From the NCBI GenBank assembly GCA_030018875.1, contig JASEHK010000009.1:1-19916 (forward strand): DNA of 19,916 nucleotides, in the 5' to 3' direction. This DNA is from Endomicrobiia bacterium (GTDB lineage: Bacteria > Elusimicrobiota > Endomicrobiia > PHAN01). The translations under genes and the position numbers were made by a program. Under the pieces are notes generated by a model. It made no database searches. It was given only the letters and a program-made list of their open reading frames with translations, and was not told where the DNA came from. This document shows positions 7,640-15,741 of the stretch, one piece after another. Position 1 is the stretch's first letter; each line of letters starts with the position of its first letter.

Positions 7640-9474
7640 CTTCCGGATTCCCCTGTCAGATTATAAACCGCGACCGGCAGATTGCCGTATCCGAAGCGAT
7701 TCCGCATAATGAAGGGTCCTATCTTCAGTTCGTCATCAAAGTATTGAACCAGACGATAGCGATTCATGAAACCTTTCCAATCATATTTCTTTTTTAGCCC
7801 CTCAAAGTCGGGGGTTTCGCTTATTACGAAATACTCCGGCAACTTCCTGACTCCGTTTATGTCGTTTAAGAATTCGAAATTGGATATTATCCTGTAATCC
7901 GCGAATCTGAACGGCGGAGTGGCGTCGGTATGAGGCGTATATTTCATTATGCCCACGGACGCGCCCTTGGGAATGTTTTCATTAATCCACTTGCCCGCCC
8001 TGATATTCGTAGAACTCTCGGCGCTGTCGCGGAACAACCAAGCCGCATAACTTACGCGCAACGCGGCAGTATATACCGCTATTACAGCCGCGGATGCTAT
8101 GATGATGATTTTCCCGTCGCGGGAGGCATTTTCGTGCACACCCGTTATAAACCTGGCCGGAAATATCAGCGGCATAAGCAACAAAGGAAAATAAAGTCTT
8201 ATGTTCGCCGAACCGTAGCGTACCGCCTCGTATCCGAAAAACGCCGCCACATAGGCTAGAGCCGGAAGCAGCAGGGATGCAAGAAAAACATCGCCCTTGT
8301 TTCTTTTTACGAGGGCGTAAATAATGCCAGCAAGCGTCGCCGCCCACAGAAAAACACCCATACTTTCCCGCAAGTTCTGCGTCACAACCAGCCATGGTCT
8401 GATATCCTTCATAACAAACACCCTGACCCACTTCAATTCGTCGCGATAGTCGGCAAGAGAAAAAATAAGATACGGATTCGTGAAAAGAAAAACAGCCAGC
8501 GCAACCGACGACACGAGCGCAATGGCCTTAACTATGTCCGCAATTTTTTTATGCCACACTTCGAAATCTTCCTTAAGATAAATTGCTAATGGAAGAAAAA
8601 AAAAGTATATGAACGAGTTTATGCTTGCCCCTATGGACATACCTATACTCGCTCCGGCAAGCCAGAAGTATTTTTTTTCCGACGACGAATATATGCGAGT
8701 CACAAAATATATGAACAGTAACGCCCATGCCGCCGCATACGGCTGGGTGCGCATTATATTGGCGTCCACGAGGGTAATGGGAACAATCGCCGAGAACAAA
8801 GCCGCCAGAATCGCCGTTTTTTTATCATAAATGTTTTTGGTTATCATATAAATCAGCAGTACGCACATAGTGGCGGCAAAACAGGACAACAATCTGCCGA
8901 TGATGTAAAACTTGGCGATTTCATCGGGACGGGCGTGATAAAAAGTTATATCGGGACTTATTTTCAGGTATCCGACTTTGGCAGCGATGGCGTACATGGC
9001 GGCAATCGGATAAACATAACTGCCTCCGTAACGAAAAAAACGCGGGTTGAAGTCGAACTTGGCCGGGCGCATTTTGGCTATGGCGCTGAGTATGTCCTGC
9101 TCGTGCGGATGATTTGTTCTCAATAAAAACGCATTCATAGCCAGCAGAATTTCATGGGGTATCTTTCCGTTCTTCGCGGCCAAAACCAAAGTCCCGTCGG
9201 CATTTGCCGGCGTGATGCGCGTCACGCCTTCATCGTAGGATTTTATCGCCGACATTCTTCCGGCGTAAGCGGACGGGTTGTCGGATACTTTTTCGTATAT
9301 CCCGCTTCTCGTTTTTGCCATCAGTTCGTAGATTTCCCTGCTACGAAGATTCTCAGGCAAAACCAACTCCGTCCGGGCGCTGCTCGGCAAGCCCCATCTT
9401 GTCCCGAACAAGGCGGTCGCAAACGTAAATACCAACAATAGAATTAACTTATAGTTTTCTCTCAGAATTTTCAC
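7636..9474 (-). CDS. GT39-like polytopic membrane glycosyltransferase (GTG start)
   Basis: The 612-residue membrane protein fits the PMT_2/ArnT-like GT-C group. The first transmembrane helix (about 9-25) is followed by an unusually long non-membrane stretch (about 30-185). That stretch has NHPHE (121-125), where relatives usually have HPDE, and FNPRFFRYGGSYVYP (142-156). About ten hydrophobic helices follow (188-475), including VRYGSANIRLYFPLLL (418-433). A hydrophilic C-terminal domain of about 130 residues ends the protein and probably faces outside. Such enzymes transfer a sugar from polyprenyl phosphate to a lipid, glycan or protein acceptor; the acceptor is unknown here. The start is GTG, one base after the upstream stop, with a strong GGAGGG site five bases ahead. 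The stop overlaps the next start as ATGA. Its DNA is AT-richer than the GT9 region. Confidence 0.86.
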   Translation of the reverse strand: MKILRENYKLILLLVFTFATALFGTRWGLPSSARTELVLPENLRSREIYELMAKTRSGIYEKVSDNPSAYAGRMSAIKSYDEGVTRITPANADGTLVLAAKNGKIPHEILLAMNAFLLRTNHPHEQDILSAIAKMRPAKFDFNPRFFRYGGSYVYPIAAMYAIAAKVGYLKISPDITFYHARPDEIAKFYIIGRLLSCFAATMCVLLIYMITKNIYDKKTAILAALFSAIVPITLVDANIMRTQPYAAAWALLFIYFVTRIYSSSEKKYFWLAGASIGMSIGASINSFIYFFFLPLAIYLKEDFEVWHKKIADIVKAIALVSSVALAVFLFTNPYLIFSLADYRDELKWVRVFVMKDIRPWLVVTQNLRESMGVFLWAATLAGIIYALVKRNKGDVFLASLLLPALAYVAAFFGYEAVRYGSANIRLYFPLLLMPLIFPARFITGVHENASRDGKIIIIASAAVIAVYTAALRVSYAAWLFRDSAESSTNIRAGKWINENIPKGASVGIMKYTPHTDATPPFRFADYRIISNFEFLNDINGVRKLPEYFVISETPDFEGLKKKYDWKGFMNRYRLVQYFDDELKIGPFIMRNRFGYGNLPVAVYNLTGESGR

Positions 9475-9475
9475 T

Positions 9476-10984
9476 TCAACCCTCCGATTTGCGTTTCTTC
9501 TTAAATGTTTCGACGAAAACTCTCAACAATGAAAAGTACTTTGCGAATTCTTTATTGAACAACATTCTCTTCAAATGTTTCAAAAGTATGGCCGGTCTGA
9601 AGTAATAACTGTTATACGCTTTCCGTTGAAGCGCCAAAAGATCTTCTTTGGTCATTCCCTCCGGAATAAATGGCGGGTTCAAATCGGTCATTGAAGTCAA
9701 AGACACATAATTATTCCAGTCTTTGTTTCTTAATTTTCCGTTTCCGACCAATCGGTCATAGATTTCGGATCCCGGATAAGGAACCAATATATTAAACTGC
9801 GCGTACAGTGTTCCGAGTTTTTTCGCGAAATTAATAGTGTCCGTTGCCGTCTGAAAAGTCTCGCCGGGCAAACCTATTATATAGGATGCGGTTATCCCGA
9901 TTTTTGCTTTATGCGCCATCTTCACCGCATCGCCGAACTGTTTTAAAGTTATATTTTTTTTGATGGAATCGAGTATTTGCTGATTGCCCGATTCAACCCC
10001 CAGAGTAATCAATCTGCAACCGGCTTTATACATAAGAGCCAACATATCCGCATCAATAATATCCGCTCTTGTGCTGGTGAACCACACTACCTTTTTATTT
10101 AAGCCCCTGTTTATCATTTCCGTGCACACTGCGCGCGCATGGGCGCCGTTAAACGGAAACGTGGTATCCGCAAAAACTATTTGCCTGCACCCGTAATTTT
10201 TTATCAAGTATTCTATTTCATCGCATACGCGGCGGGGGCTCTTATATCGAACTCTGCGCCCCATGCCCACATAACAAAAACTGCACTGATAAGGACATCC
10301 GCGAGAGGCCAGCATCTGATACGATGGCGTGGCTATTGACCATTGCGGCGGGGCTGTGTATAGATGCATCGGCAACAAATGATATGCGGGTTGAGGCAAC
10401 AAGTCCGGGTCATTTATGTTTTCGGCGGGTTTATTATGCGTGATTGCGCCGGCTTTTCTGTATGATATGCCGTTGACTGCGTCGAAATTACCGTCGGCGG
10501 AAAGACATTTCAGCAAACCCAAAAATGTGAACTCGCCTTCGCCTCTTACGATAAAATCTATATCCGCATTTCGGATCTCATGGTCGGCCATTACCGACGG
10601 GTGCGGGCCTCCCAAAACCGTGATTATGGACGGGGCTCTTTTTTTGACTTGTCTTATAATTTCATAAACAATGGGCATTACCGGAGTAACGCATGTTATT
10701 CCCAGCGCCGCGGGATTCCGTTTTAATACTTCGGAGACGATAGCATCAATGCTTAAATTTTCGGCGTAAGCGTCCAGAATTTCGCAACTAACGCCGTTTT
10801 TCTCCAACACGGCGGCGATACTCGCCAGCCCCTGTGGAATCATTACGGTATACTTGGCTATCCCGCGGGCTTTTCCAAGGGCCACGTCGAAATCCATGGG
10901 AGGATTGAGAAGTAAGACCTCGGCAGGGCGCCGAGGGATATCTTTCGTCGCCGCGTTGATATTGGTGACATCATGCTGTTCCAT
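9476..10984 (-). CDS. B12-binding-type radical SAM protein
   Basis: The 502-residue protein has an extra N-terminal stretch of about 20 hydrophilic residues before AEVLLLNPP (21-29). The cobalamin-binding-type domain carries TVLGGPHPSV (122-131) and IVRGEGEFTF (145-154). The radical SAM core carries SRGCPYQCSFC with Cys230, Cys234 and Cys237, then IVFADTTFP (269-277), ITLGVESGN (326-334) and YIIGLPGET (368-376). The tail from about 460 begins YYFRPAILL and is strongly basic (ending KKKRKSEG). The likely cofactors are a [4Fe-4S] cluster, SAM and cobalamin, with methylation or a related radical reaction as the best family-level guess. The gene is AT-richer than the neighbouring radical SAM gene at 10989-12413, above all at its 3' end (21 G/C in the 60 bases from 9541), so it may have a separate origin. 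It starts four bases after the upstream stop. Confidence 0.91.
   Translation of the reverse strand: MEQHDVTNINAATKDIPRRPAEVLLLNPPMDFDVALGKARGIAKYTVMIPQGLASIAAVLEKNGVSCEILDAYAENLSIDAIVSEVLKRNPAALGITCVTPVMPIVYEIIRQVKKRAPSIITVLGGPHPSVMADHEIRNADIDFIVRGEGEFTFLGLLKCLSADGNFDAVNGISYRKAGAITHNKPAENINDPDLLPQPAYHLLPMHLYTAPPQWSIATPSYQMLASRGCPYQCSFCYVGMGRRVRYKSPRRVCDEIEYLIKNYGCRQIVFADTTFPFNGAHARAVCTEMINRGLNKKVVWFTSTRADIIDADMLALMYKAGCRLITLGVESGNQQILDSIKKNITLKQFGDAVKMAHKAKIGITASYIIGLPGETFQTATDTINFAKKLGTLYAQFNILVPYPGSEIYDRLVGNGKLRNKDWNNYVSLTSMTDLNPPFIPEGMTKEDLLALQRKAYNSYYFRPAILLKHLKRMLFNKEFAKYFSLLRVFVETFKKKRKSEG
9480..9485 (-). promoter_or_regulatory. Ribosome binding site that fixes the GTG start at 9474
   Basis: Read on the minus strand, GGAGGG is followed by TTGAA and then GTG at 9474-9472. 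It lies within the last codons of the upstream radical SAM gene. It is the strongest Shine-Dalgarno match near this junction and supports a GTG start for the GT39-like gene. Confidence 0.75.
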
Positions 10985-10988
10985 ATGA

Positions 10989-12413
10989 TTATCGCTTCTT
11001 GAAAACCGACACGATTAAATTAACGCCGGCCTTTATATAAATTTTCAACTGATAAAAAGTCCTTACGGCAAGCAGTCTCTTAAAAATCCACGGAATCCGC
11101 AGATAAAATCTTTTATACGCCGCGACGAGCAAGCGGCGGGCGGCGTCCTCGGAATAATAATTCCAAATAGGCGGTTTGAACGACGGGGAGGGGTTCAGGG
11201 CGTAATCTCTCCACACATCCCGCGCGACGATGCCTTCGGCGAGCGCGCGCTCATAAAGTTTTGTGGCGGGCAGAAGCGTCAGAAGCGAAAACTGCGCGTA
11301 ATCCGCGCCGAGTTTAATCGCGAAATCCACGGTTTTGAGCGTGGCCTCCTCGGTTTCGCCGGGGCAACCGACCATGAAATCCGCCAGAGTGGTTATTCCC
11401 CTGCGGCGGGCGGCGCGAAAAACCTCCGCGACCTTTTCGACGGAGATGCGCTTATCGAGTTGCCTGAGCACTTCGGCGTCGCCGGACTCCACGCCAAAAC
11501 TTATTCTGCCGCAGCCCGCCGATTTCATCTCGTCAAGCATCTCCTCGTCCACGGTATCAACTCTGGCGCGACAGCTCCACATGATACCGAGATTTGAAGA
11601 TTTAAGTTTGGCGCAAAACTCCGCGACCCTATTCTTGTCTACGGTAAAAGTTTCGTCGAATATGAAAAAGTTTTTTATGCCGAGCGCGGCGCATTCGGCC
11701 ATTTCGCTTATGATATCGTCGGGGGAGCGGGGCCGCCATCCGGTATGCCGCTGGAAACAGAAAGTGCACCCGTACGGGCAACCGCGCGAGGTAATCATCG
11801 TGGTCACGGGACCTGATGCGTCGAGTATCGTGCGGTATTTTGAGAAATCCGTCAGGGTTCTGTCGGGATGAGGGAGCGAATCGAGGTCTTGCTCGGCGTA
11901 TTCGGGACGACTTTTTTTGATTTCGCCTTCTTCCTTGTAATAAAGGTTGGGCGAATCGGCGAAATCCCGCGAGCCGTCCGTCAGACGCGTCACAAGTTCG
12001 TAAAAAGCTTTCTCTCCGTCGCCGCATATGGCAAAGTCCACGCAGTCGTGGGACAGTGTCTCGTTCGGATATATATTTATGTGCGGGCCGCCGGCCACGA
12101 CCGTCGTCTTCGGCGATATTTTTTTGGCAATGCGGCATATCTCGAGTGAATCGCACAGCGAGAACGTCCAGAACGTCACGCCGACAATATCGGGCGCAAA
12201 CGTAGAGAGTTCGCCGCGCACGCCGTCATAATCGAGGTTTTCCGACGGAGCGTCTATTACTTTTATGTCAATATTCGGATTGCGCGACTTAAGATACGAA
12301 GCTATATAGAGAATACCGAGCGGCGGGAAAACGCCCTCGCTTTCGTCCACGAATCCGGGCAGGGTCGTGCGGATAGTGTTTATAGAAGGATGATAGACAA
12401 GAGCGATTTTCAT
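10989..12413 (-). CDS. B12-binding-type radical SAM protein
   Basis: The 474-residue protein begins directly with the cobalamin-binding-type domain (KIALVYHPS). It has FPPLGILYIASYL (29-41), VVAGGPHINIYP (105-116) and ICGDGEKAF (129-137). The radical SAM core has TSRGCPYGCTFCF with Cys212, Cys216 and Cys219, then FFIFDETFT (249-257), WSCRARVD (279-286), ISFGVESGD (304-312) and FMVGCPGET (346-354). The C-terminal tail begins RFYLRIPWIFKRL and ends KKR, like the other members here. It is the second of two adjacent radical SAM genes, following the acyltransferase gene after five bases. No clear ribosome site precedes its ATG. By family it should methylate or otherwise rearrange an unactivated position with SAM and cobalamin. 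A sugar or polyprenyl-linked glycan substrate is inferred from the neighbours only. Confidence 0.91.
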   Translation of the reverse strand: MKIALVYHPSINTIRTTLPGFVDESEGVFPPLGILYIASYLKSRNPNIDIKVIDAPSENLDYDGVRGELSTFAPDIVGVTFWTFSLCDSLEICRIAKKISPKTTVVAGGPHINIYPNETLSHDCVDFAICGDGEKAFYELVTRLTDGSRDFADSPNLYYKEEGEIKKSRPEYAEQDLDSLPHPDRTLTDFSKYRTILDASGPVTTMITSRGCPYGCTFCFQRHTGWRPRSPDDIISEMAECAALGIKNFFIFDETFTVDKNRVAEFCAKLKSSNLGIMWSCRARVDTVDEEMLDEMKSAGCGRISFGVESGDAEVLRQLDKRISVEKVAEVFRAARRRGITTLADFMVGCPGETEEATLKTVDFAIKLGADYAQFSLLTLLPATKLYERALAEGIVARDVWRDYALNPSPSFKPPIWNYYSEDAARRLLVAAYKRFYLRIPWIFKRLLAVRTFYQLKIYIKAGVNLIVSVFKKR

Positions 12414-12418
12414 ATCGT

Positions 12419-13096
12419 CTATATTACGGGAACGTTTTTATTTCTTGTTTTTATCTTTGCGGCAGGGTTGCCCGCCACTACCGTCAGAGCCGGCACGTCT
12501 CTGATAACGACTGCTCCGGCGCCCGCAACGCTCCACTGCCCCATCGCTATATCGTTCGAGCAGCAGGCGTTTATCCCGACAAAACATCCCTCCGATATTT
12601 TTACGTTACCGCCGATGTTGGCGCACGGAGAAAGCGTGGCAAAATCGCCCAGGCGGCATCCGTGGCTGATTGTCGCGCCATAGTTCACACTGACATGGTT
12701 TCCGATGACGCAACAGGCCGATATCACCGCGCCGGCGAATACCGACGAGCCCTGCCCGATAGAAGAAGTGCGGTGTATTTTGACCGAAGGATGAACGAAC
12801 GTGAAAAATTCGAGCCCGAGTTTTTCTGCCTTCGAAGCGATTTTCTTTTTTACCGTCGGGTCGCCGGCTGCGATGACGGCCTTTACGGCTTCGCGGCGAC
12901 GGCCTTGCGAGACCGCGGCGCTCAGAGAGCGGACTACGGGATAACCGCACAATTCGTCGGGAACGGAGGCGCTGACATCATCCACCAGACAGACAATGTG
13001 CAGACGGCCGGCGCGGGAGGCGTCAAGATTATACTCCTCGATATTTTTGATGAAATCAAGCGCGTGGCCGCGGGCGCCGAGAAGCACTATGTCCAT
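12419..13096 (-). CDS. PglD/NeuD-family sugar acyltransferase (left-handed beta-helix)
   Basis: The 225-residue protein matches the NeuD/PglD acyltransferase family in length and layout. The N-terminal Rossmann-like domain starts DIVLLGARGHA (2-12), the site that binds the nucleotide-sugar moiety in PglD. From about residue 105 hexapeptide repeats form the beta-helix, and ATISHGCRLGDFATLSP (141-157) holds His145 in the position of the catalytic base of PglD. GNPAAKI (209-215) is the usual C-terminal turn. In this family an acetyl or other acyl group moves from a CoA donor to an amino group or hydroxyl of a sugar. The aminotransferase gene lies immediately upstream with a four-base gap, so N-acylation of its amino-sugar product is the natural reading. 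A GAGGTGA ribosome site lies four bases before the ATG. Confidence 0.9.
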   Translation of the reverse strand: MDIVLLGARGHALDFIKNIEEYNLDASRAGRLHIVCLVDDVSASVPDELCGYPVVRSLSAAVSQGRRREAVKAVIAAGDPTVKKKIASKAEKLGLEFFTFVHPSVKIHRTSSIGQGSSVFAGAVISACCVIGNHVSVNYGATISHGCRLGDFATLSPCANIGGNVKISEGCFVGINACCSNDIAMGQWSVAGAGAVVIRDVPALTVVAGNPAAKIKTRNKNVPVI

Positions 13097-13100
13097 AAAA

Positions 13101-14291
13101 TCACCTCGCCGATGAAAGCTTTTTCTTCACGTCGGCGGCGTTCGCCCGGAGCGACGCGATGATGTCGCAGACGCCCTCGACACTTTTCTCGTCGAGAGTG
13201 TAATATATCGGAAGACAGAGTATCCCGGCCGCCGCTCTTTCGGCATTGGGCAGCGATACCCGCGAAAAAGATTCATTCTTATAGCACTCGTATTTGTGAG
13301 CCGGCGGATAAAAATATTTCCGGGCGACGATGTTCTCGGATTTGAGCGCAAGATAGAGCGAGTCTCTGTCCATCCCGAAATCTTCCGCAATTATCTCCAC
13401 ACTCATATATTGGTTGGTCGGCGTCGAGCCCGGGCGAATCTTCTGTAACTTAATACCTGGAACGCGCTCAAGGCGTCCGCGGTATATATCAGCCAGCGTC
13501 CTTAGTTTCTCAAGAATGCGATCGGTCTCCTTTATATTGAGCAATCCCACGGCGGCGTGGAACTCCGACATTTTGGCATTAAGCCCGACGGCAACGACGC
13601 TTTCCTCGTCCTTGATGCCGAAATTTATAAGGTGTCTGACGCCACGGCGTATGCTCTCGTCATTCGTGACGACGGCGCCGCCTTCTATCGTGGTGAAAAG
13701 TTTGGTGGCGTGAAAGCTGAATACTTCGGCGCGTCCGAATGACCCCACCCGTCGGCCGTTAAACTCCCCTTTGAAAGCGTGCGCCGAATCATAGACGACG
13801 GGAACACCCCTCGGCGATGCAGCCGCGTCAAGGGCGTCCACATCGCATACATTGCCGTAAACGTGCACGCCCAGCACCGCCGACGTCTCCGGGCCTATTT
13901 TTCGCGCGACCTCGGCGGGGTCGAGCGAATAATCGTCGGGGTCTATGTCGCAGAAAACCGGCCGCGCTCCCGCCATCACTATCGAATGCACCGTCGCCGG
14001 AAAAGTAAACGGCGTGGTGAGAACATCTCCTTTGAAGTCAAGAGTTTTCAAAAGCGCGTAAAGGGCGAGCGTGCCGTTGGCGCATAGAACGGCGTAACGG
14101 GCTCCGCTTTCCTTGGCCACCTTGCTTTCGAGTTCATTGTGAAGTTCGCCGAAGTTCGTCACCCATCTTGTCTCGTAAATGCGATCCAACAGTTTCGACA
14201 ACTCGGCGCGGGGCGGCAATGTCGTGCGCGCGACATAGACAAGCGCGTCGAAAAACGGCCCCTTGCCGGAAAGGATGTTCGGTATTCTCAT
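13101..14291 (-). CDS. DegT/DnrJ/EryC1/StrS family PLP-dependent sugar aminotransferase
   Basis: The 396-residue protein has the typical length and motifs of nucleotide-sugar aminotransferases. These are RWVTNFGELHNELE (42-55), CANGTLALYALL (70-81) for the PLP phosphate pocket, TTPFTFPAT (92-100), VHVYGN (142-147), VVYDSAHA with Asp168 for the pyridine nitrogen, and SFHATKLFTTIEGGA (192-206) with Lys197 as the Schiff-base lysine. Such enzymes turn a keto-deoxysugar nucleotide into an amino sugar using glutamate as donor. Whether C3 or C4 is aminated cannot be decided from this sequence. The keto-sugar-forming dehydratase is not in the window, so the substrate must come from elsewhere. GGAG lies seven bases before the ATG, and four bases separate it from the upstream gene. 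Confidence 0.93.
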   Translation of the reverse strand: MRIPNILSGKGPFFDALVYVARTTLPPRAELSKLLDRIYETRWVTNFGELHNELESKVAKESGARYAVLCANGTLALYALLKTLDFKGDVLTTPFTFPATVHSIVMAGARPVFCDIDPDDYSLDPAEVARKIGPETSAVLGVHVYGNVCDVDALDAAASPRGVPVVYDSAHAFKGEFNGRRVGSFGRAEVFSFHATKLFTTIEGGAVVTNDESIRRGVRHLINFGIKDEESVVAVGLNAKMSEFHAAVGLLNIKETDRILEKLRTLADIYRGRLERVPGIKLQKIRPGSTPTNQYMSVEIIAEDFGMDRDSLYLALKSENIVARKYFYPPAHKYECYKNESFSRVSLPNAERAAAGILCLPIYYTLDEKSVEGVCDIIASLRANAADVKKKLSSAR

Positions 14292-14295
14292 ATTA

Positions 14296-15714
14296 TCACT
14301 CCGAGTCTCCCGACGAAATTTTTCGCAGGTCGCCGCCTGAAATTATCAATCGGGCCGCCTGCCGACTCATATCCACGCATCGGTCCATATTCGAGTAAGT
14401 GAAACGTCCCTGCCGGCCTATGCAAGCCACCGACCCGCCATGCCGCCCGAGGAAATCAAGCACTTCGTCACGGGTTTTTTTGTAGCCCTTTCTGAAAACG
14501 GGATACGCCTTATCGAGCCGCTTCGTGAGAATTTCTCCGACGACATCGCGCGTCAAAAAATTATTTTTCTCCAAATAAGCGACGCAGGTCTCATAAAGCT
14601 CGGCGTCGGTTTTATTCCAGAGTTCGTCGCCTTTATAGCACGTAATCTCAAGGCACAGAACGCCTTTTTTCTCGCTTATCATATCGGCGCTGAAACCGCC
14701 TATCTCGGAAACCCTGTTGAATATCAAATCGGGATTGCCCCTTTCGTTGAAATAAACCCACGGATAGTCGAATATCTTCTCGACTTTGAGAAACATATAA
14801 AGCAATATCAGAGAGCGATATTTGAGAATGTCGCGGGCGGAGTCAATTTTTTCTTTCCCCTGCGCGATTAAAACCTCGATGAAGTCGTCCAGAGGAATCG
14901 TGTTGACTATATAATCGCACTCAATGTCGAGAATTCCCGAGGGCGTCTTCAAGCGGACTCTGTGAGCATTATTCGATACCTCTATCTTTTCGGGAACAGC
15001 CCCGAGCAATATCCGCGAGCCGAATGCGGCTACGCGCGCGGCCAGAGCGTCCGAAATCGCGCCAATGCCCGATGGCGGATAATAACTGTCCGTCGTCGTG
15101 AGATCCTCGGAGTGTTTTGCGTAAAACCTGAATCCGAAAAGCGCGCGCGCGAGTAGCGCGGCAAGGCTTGGATCGGGGATTCTCCGTCGGGCTACGTCGG
15201 TGTCTATCTCCGAGCCCGGAATGCCCCATACTTTCTGCACGTAGGGTCCGAAATACAAATCATAAAAATATTCTCCGAAACGGCTCTTGACCCAGCCCTC
15301 GAATGAATCATCGGTCTTGCCGCCCGAGAATCTGCGGCGCAGACGCTTCAGCGCATAACTGGCGAAACATTTCATCGCAACGGGCATACTGAGTTTTCCC
15401 AGCGCGTCGAATATCCGTATGGGATAATCTATTAATTTCCCCATGAAAAAAAGTTTCGAAGAGCGCAGCTCGAGATTCCTTAACGGAGTGCCGAGCTCGT
15501 CACGGACAAACTCGAGAACGCCCGGCAAATGAGTGTGGAAATTATGCGGGCCGAAGTCCAGGCGGGACTTTTCGTGGGCGAACGTGGCCGACAAACCTCC
15601 GACGAAATCATTTTTCTCGGCAACGGTTACATTAAAGCCGGCCTTCGAGAGCTCGTATGCCGCCGTGAGTCCGCTAATGCCCGCGCCCAGCACGAGCACT
15701 CTGTTTTTTTTCAT
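14296..15714 (-). CDS. FAD-dependent amine-oxidase / protoporphyrinogen-oxidase-like protein
   Basis: The 472-residue protein has an N-terminal FAD-binding Rossmann motif, VLVLGAGISGLTAAYELSKAG (about 6-26), continued by VAEKNDFVGGLSATF (31-45). DFGPHNFH (53-60) follows, as in amine oxidases and UDP-galactopyranose-mutase-like proteins found in polysaccharide clusters. A second nucleotide-contact segment lies near YIVNTIPLDDF, and the C-terminus has CIGRQGRFTYSNMD. The family contains oxidases, desaturases and a mutase, so I cannot name the reaction. Redox modification or ring rearrangement of a sugar is possible, and haem synthesis is unlikely from context. An A8 run in codons 2-4 directly follows the ATG. 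Its upstream gap of 27 bases is the largest in the window and shows no promoter or terminator. Confidence 0.85.
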   Translation of the reverse strand: MKKNRVLVLGAGISGLTAAYELSKAGFNVTVAEKNDFVGGLSATFAHEKSRLDFGPHNFHTHLPGVLEFVRDELGTPLRNLELRSSKLFFMGKLIDYPIRIFDALGKLSMPVAMKCFASYALKRLRRRFSGGKTDDSFEGWVKSRFGEYFYDLYFGPYVQKVWGIPGSEIDTDVARRRIPDPSLAALLARALFGFRFYAKHSEDLTTTDSYYPPSGIGAISDALAARVAAFGSRILLGAVPEKIEVSNNAHRVRLKTPSGILDIECDYIVNTIPLDDFIEVLIAQGKEKIDSARDILKYRSLILLYMFLKVEKIFDYPWVYFNERGNPDLIFNRVSEIGGFSADMISEKKGVLCLEITCYKGDELWNKTDAELYETCVAYLEKNNFLTRDVVGEILTKRLDKAYPVFRKGYKKTRDEVLDFLGRHGGSVACIGRQGRFTYSNMDRCVDMSRQAARLIISGGDLRKISSGDSE

Positions 15715-15741
15715 TTTTTTCCGTATGCGTCCGGATAAATT

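Noticed and set aside
6779..7666. Plus-strand open frame of 295 codons opposite a radical SAM gene.
   Set aside because: It has no domain or ribosome site that I can recognise, and its mirror is a strongly supported radical SAM protein with conserved cysteines.
15704..15720. A8 run right after the ATG and A6 run right before it in the FAD-dependent gene, as in phase-variable genes.
   Set aside because: Eight A residues is short for reliable slippage, Lys/Asn-rich N-termini create such runs by chance, and a single sequence cannot show length variation.
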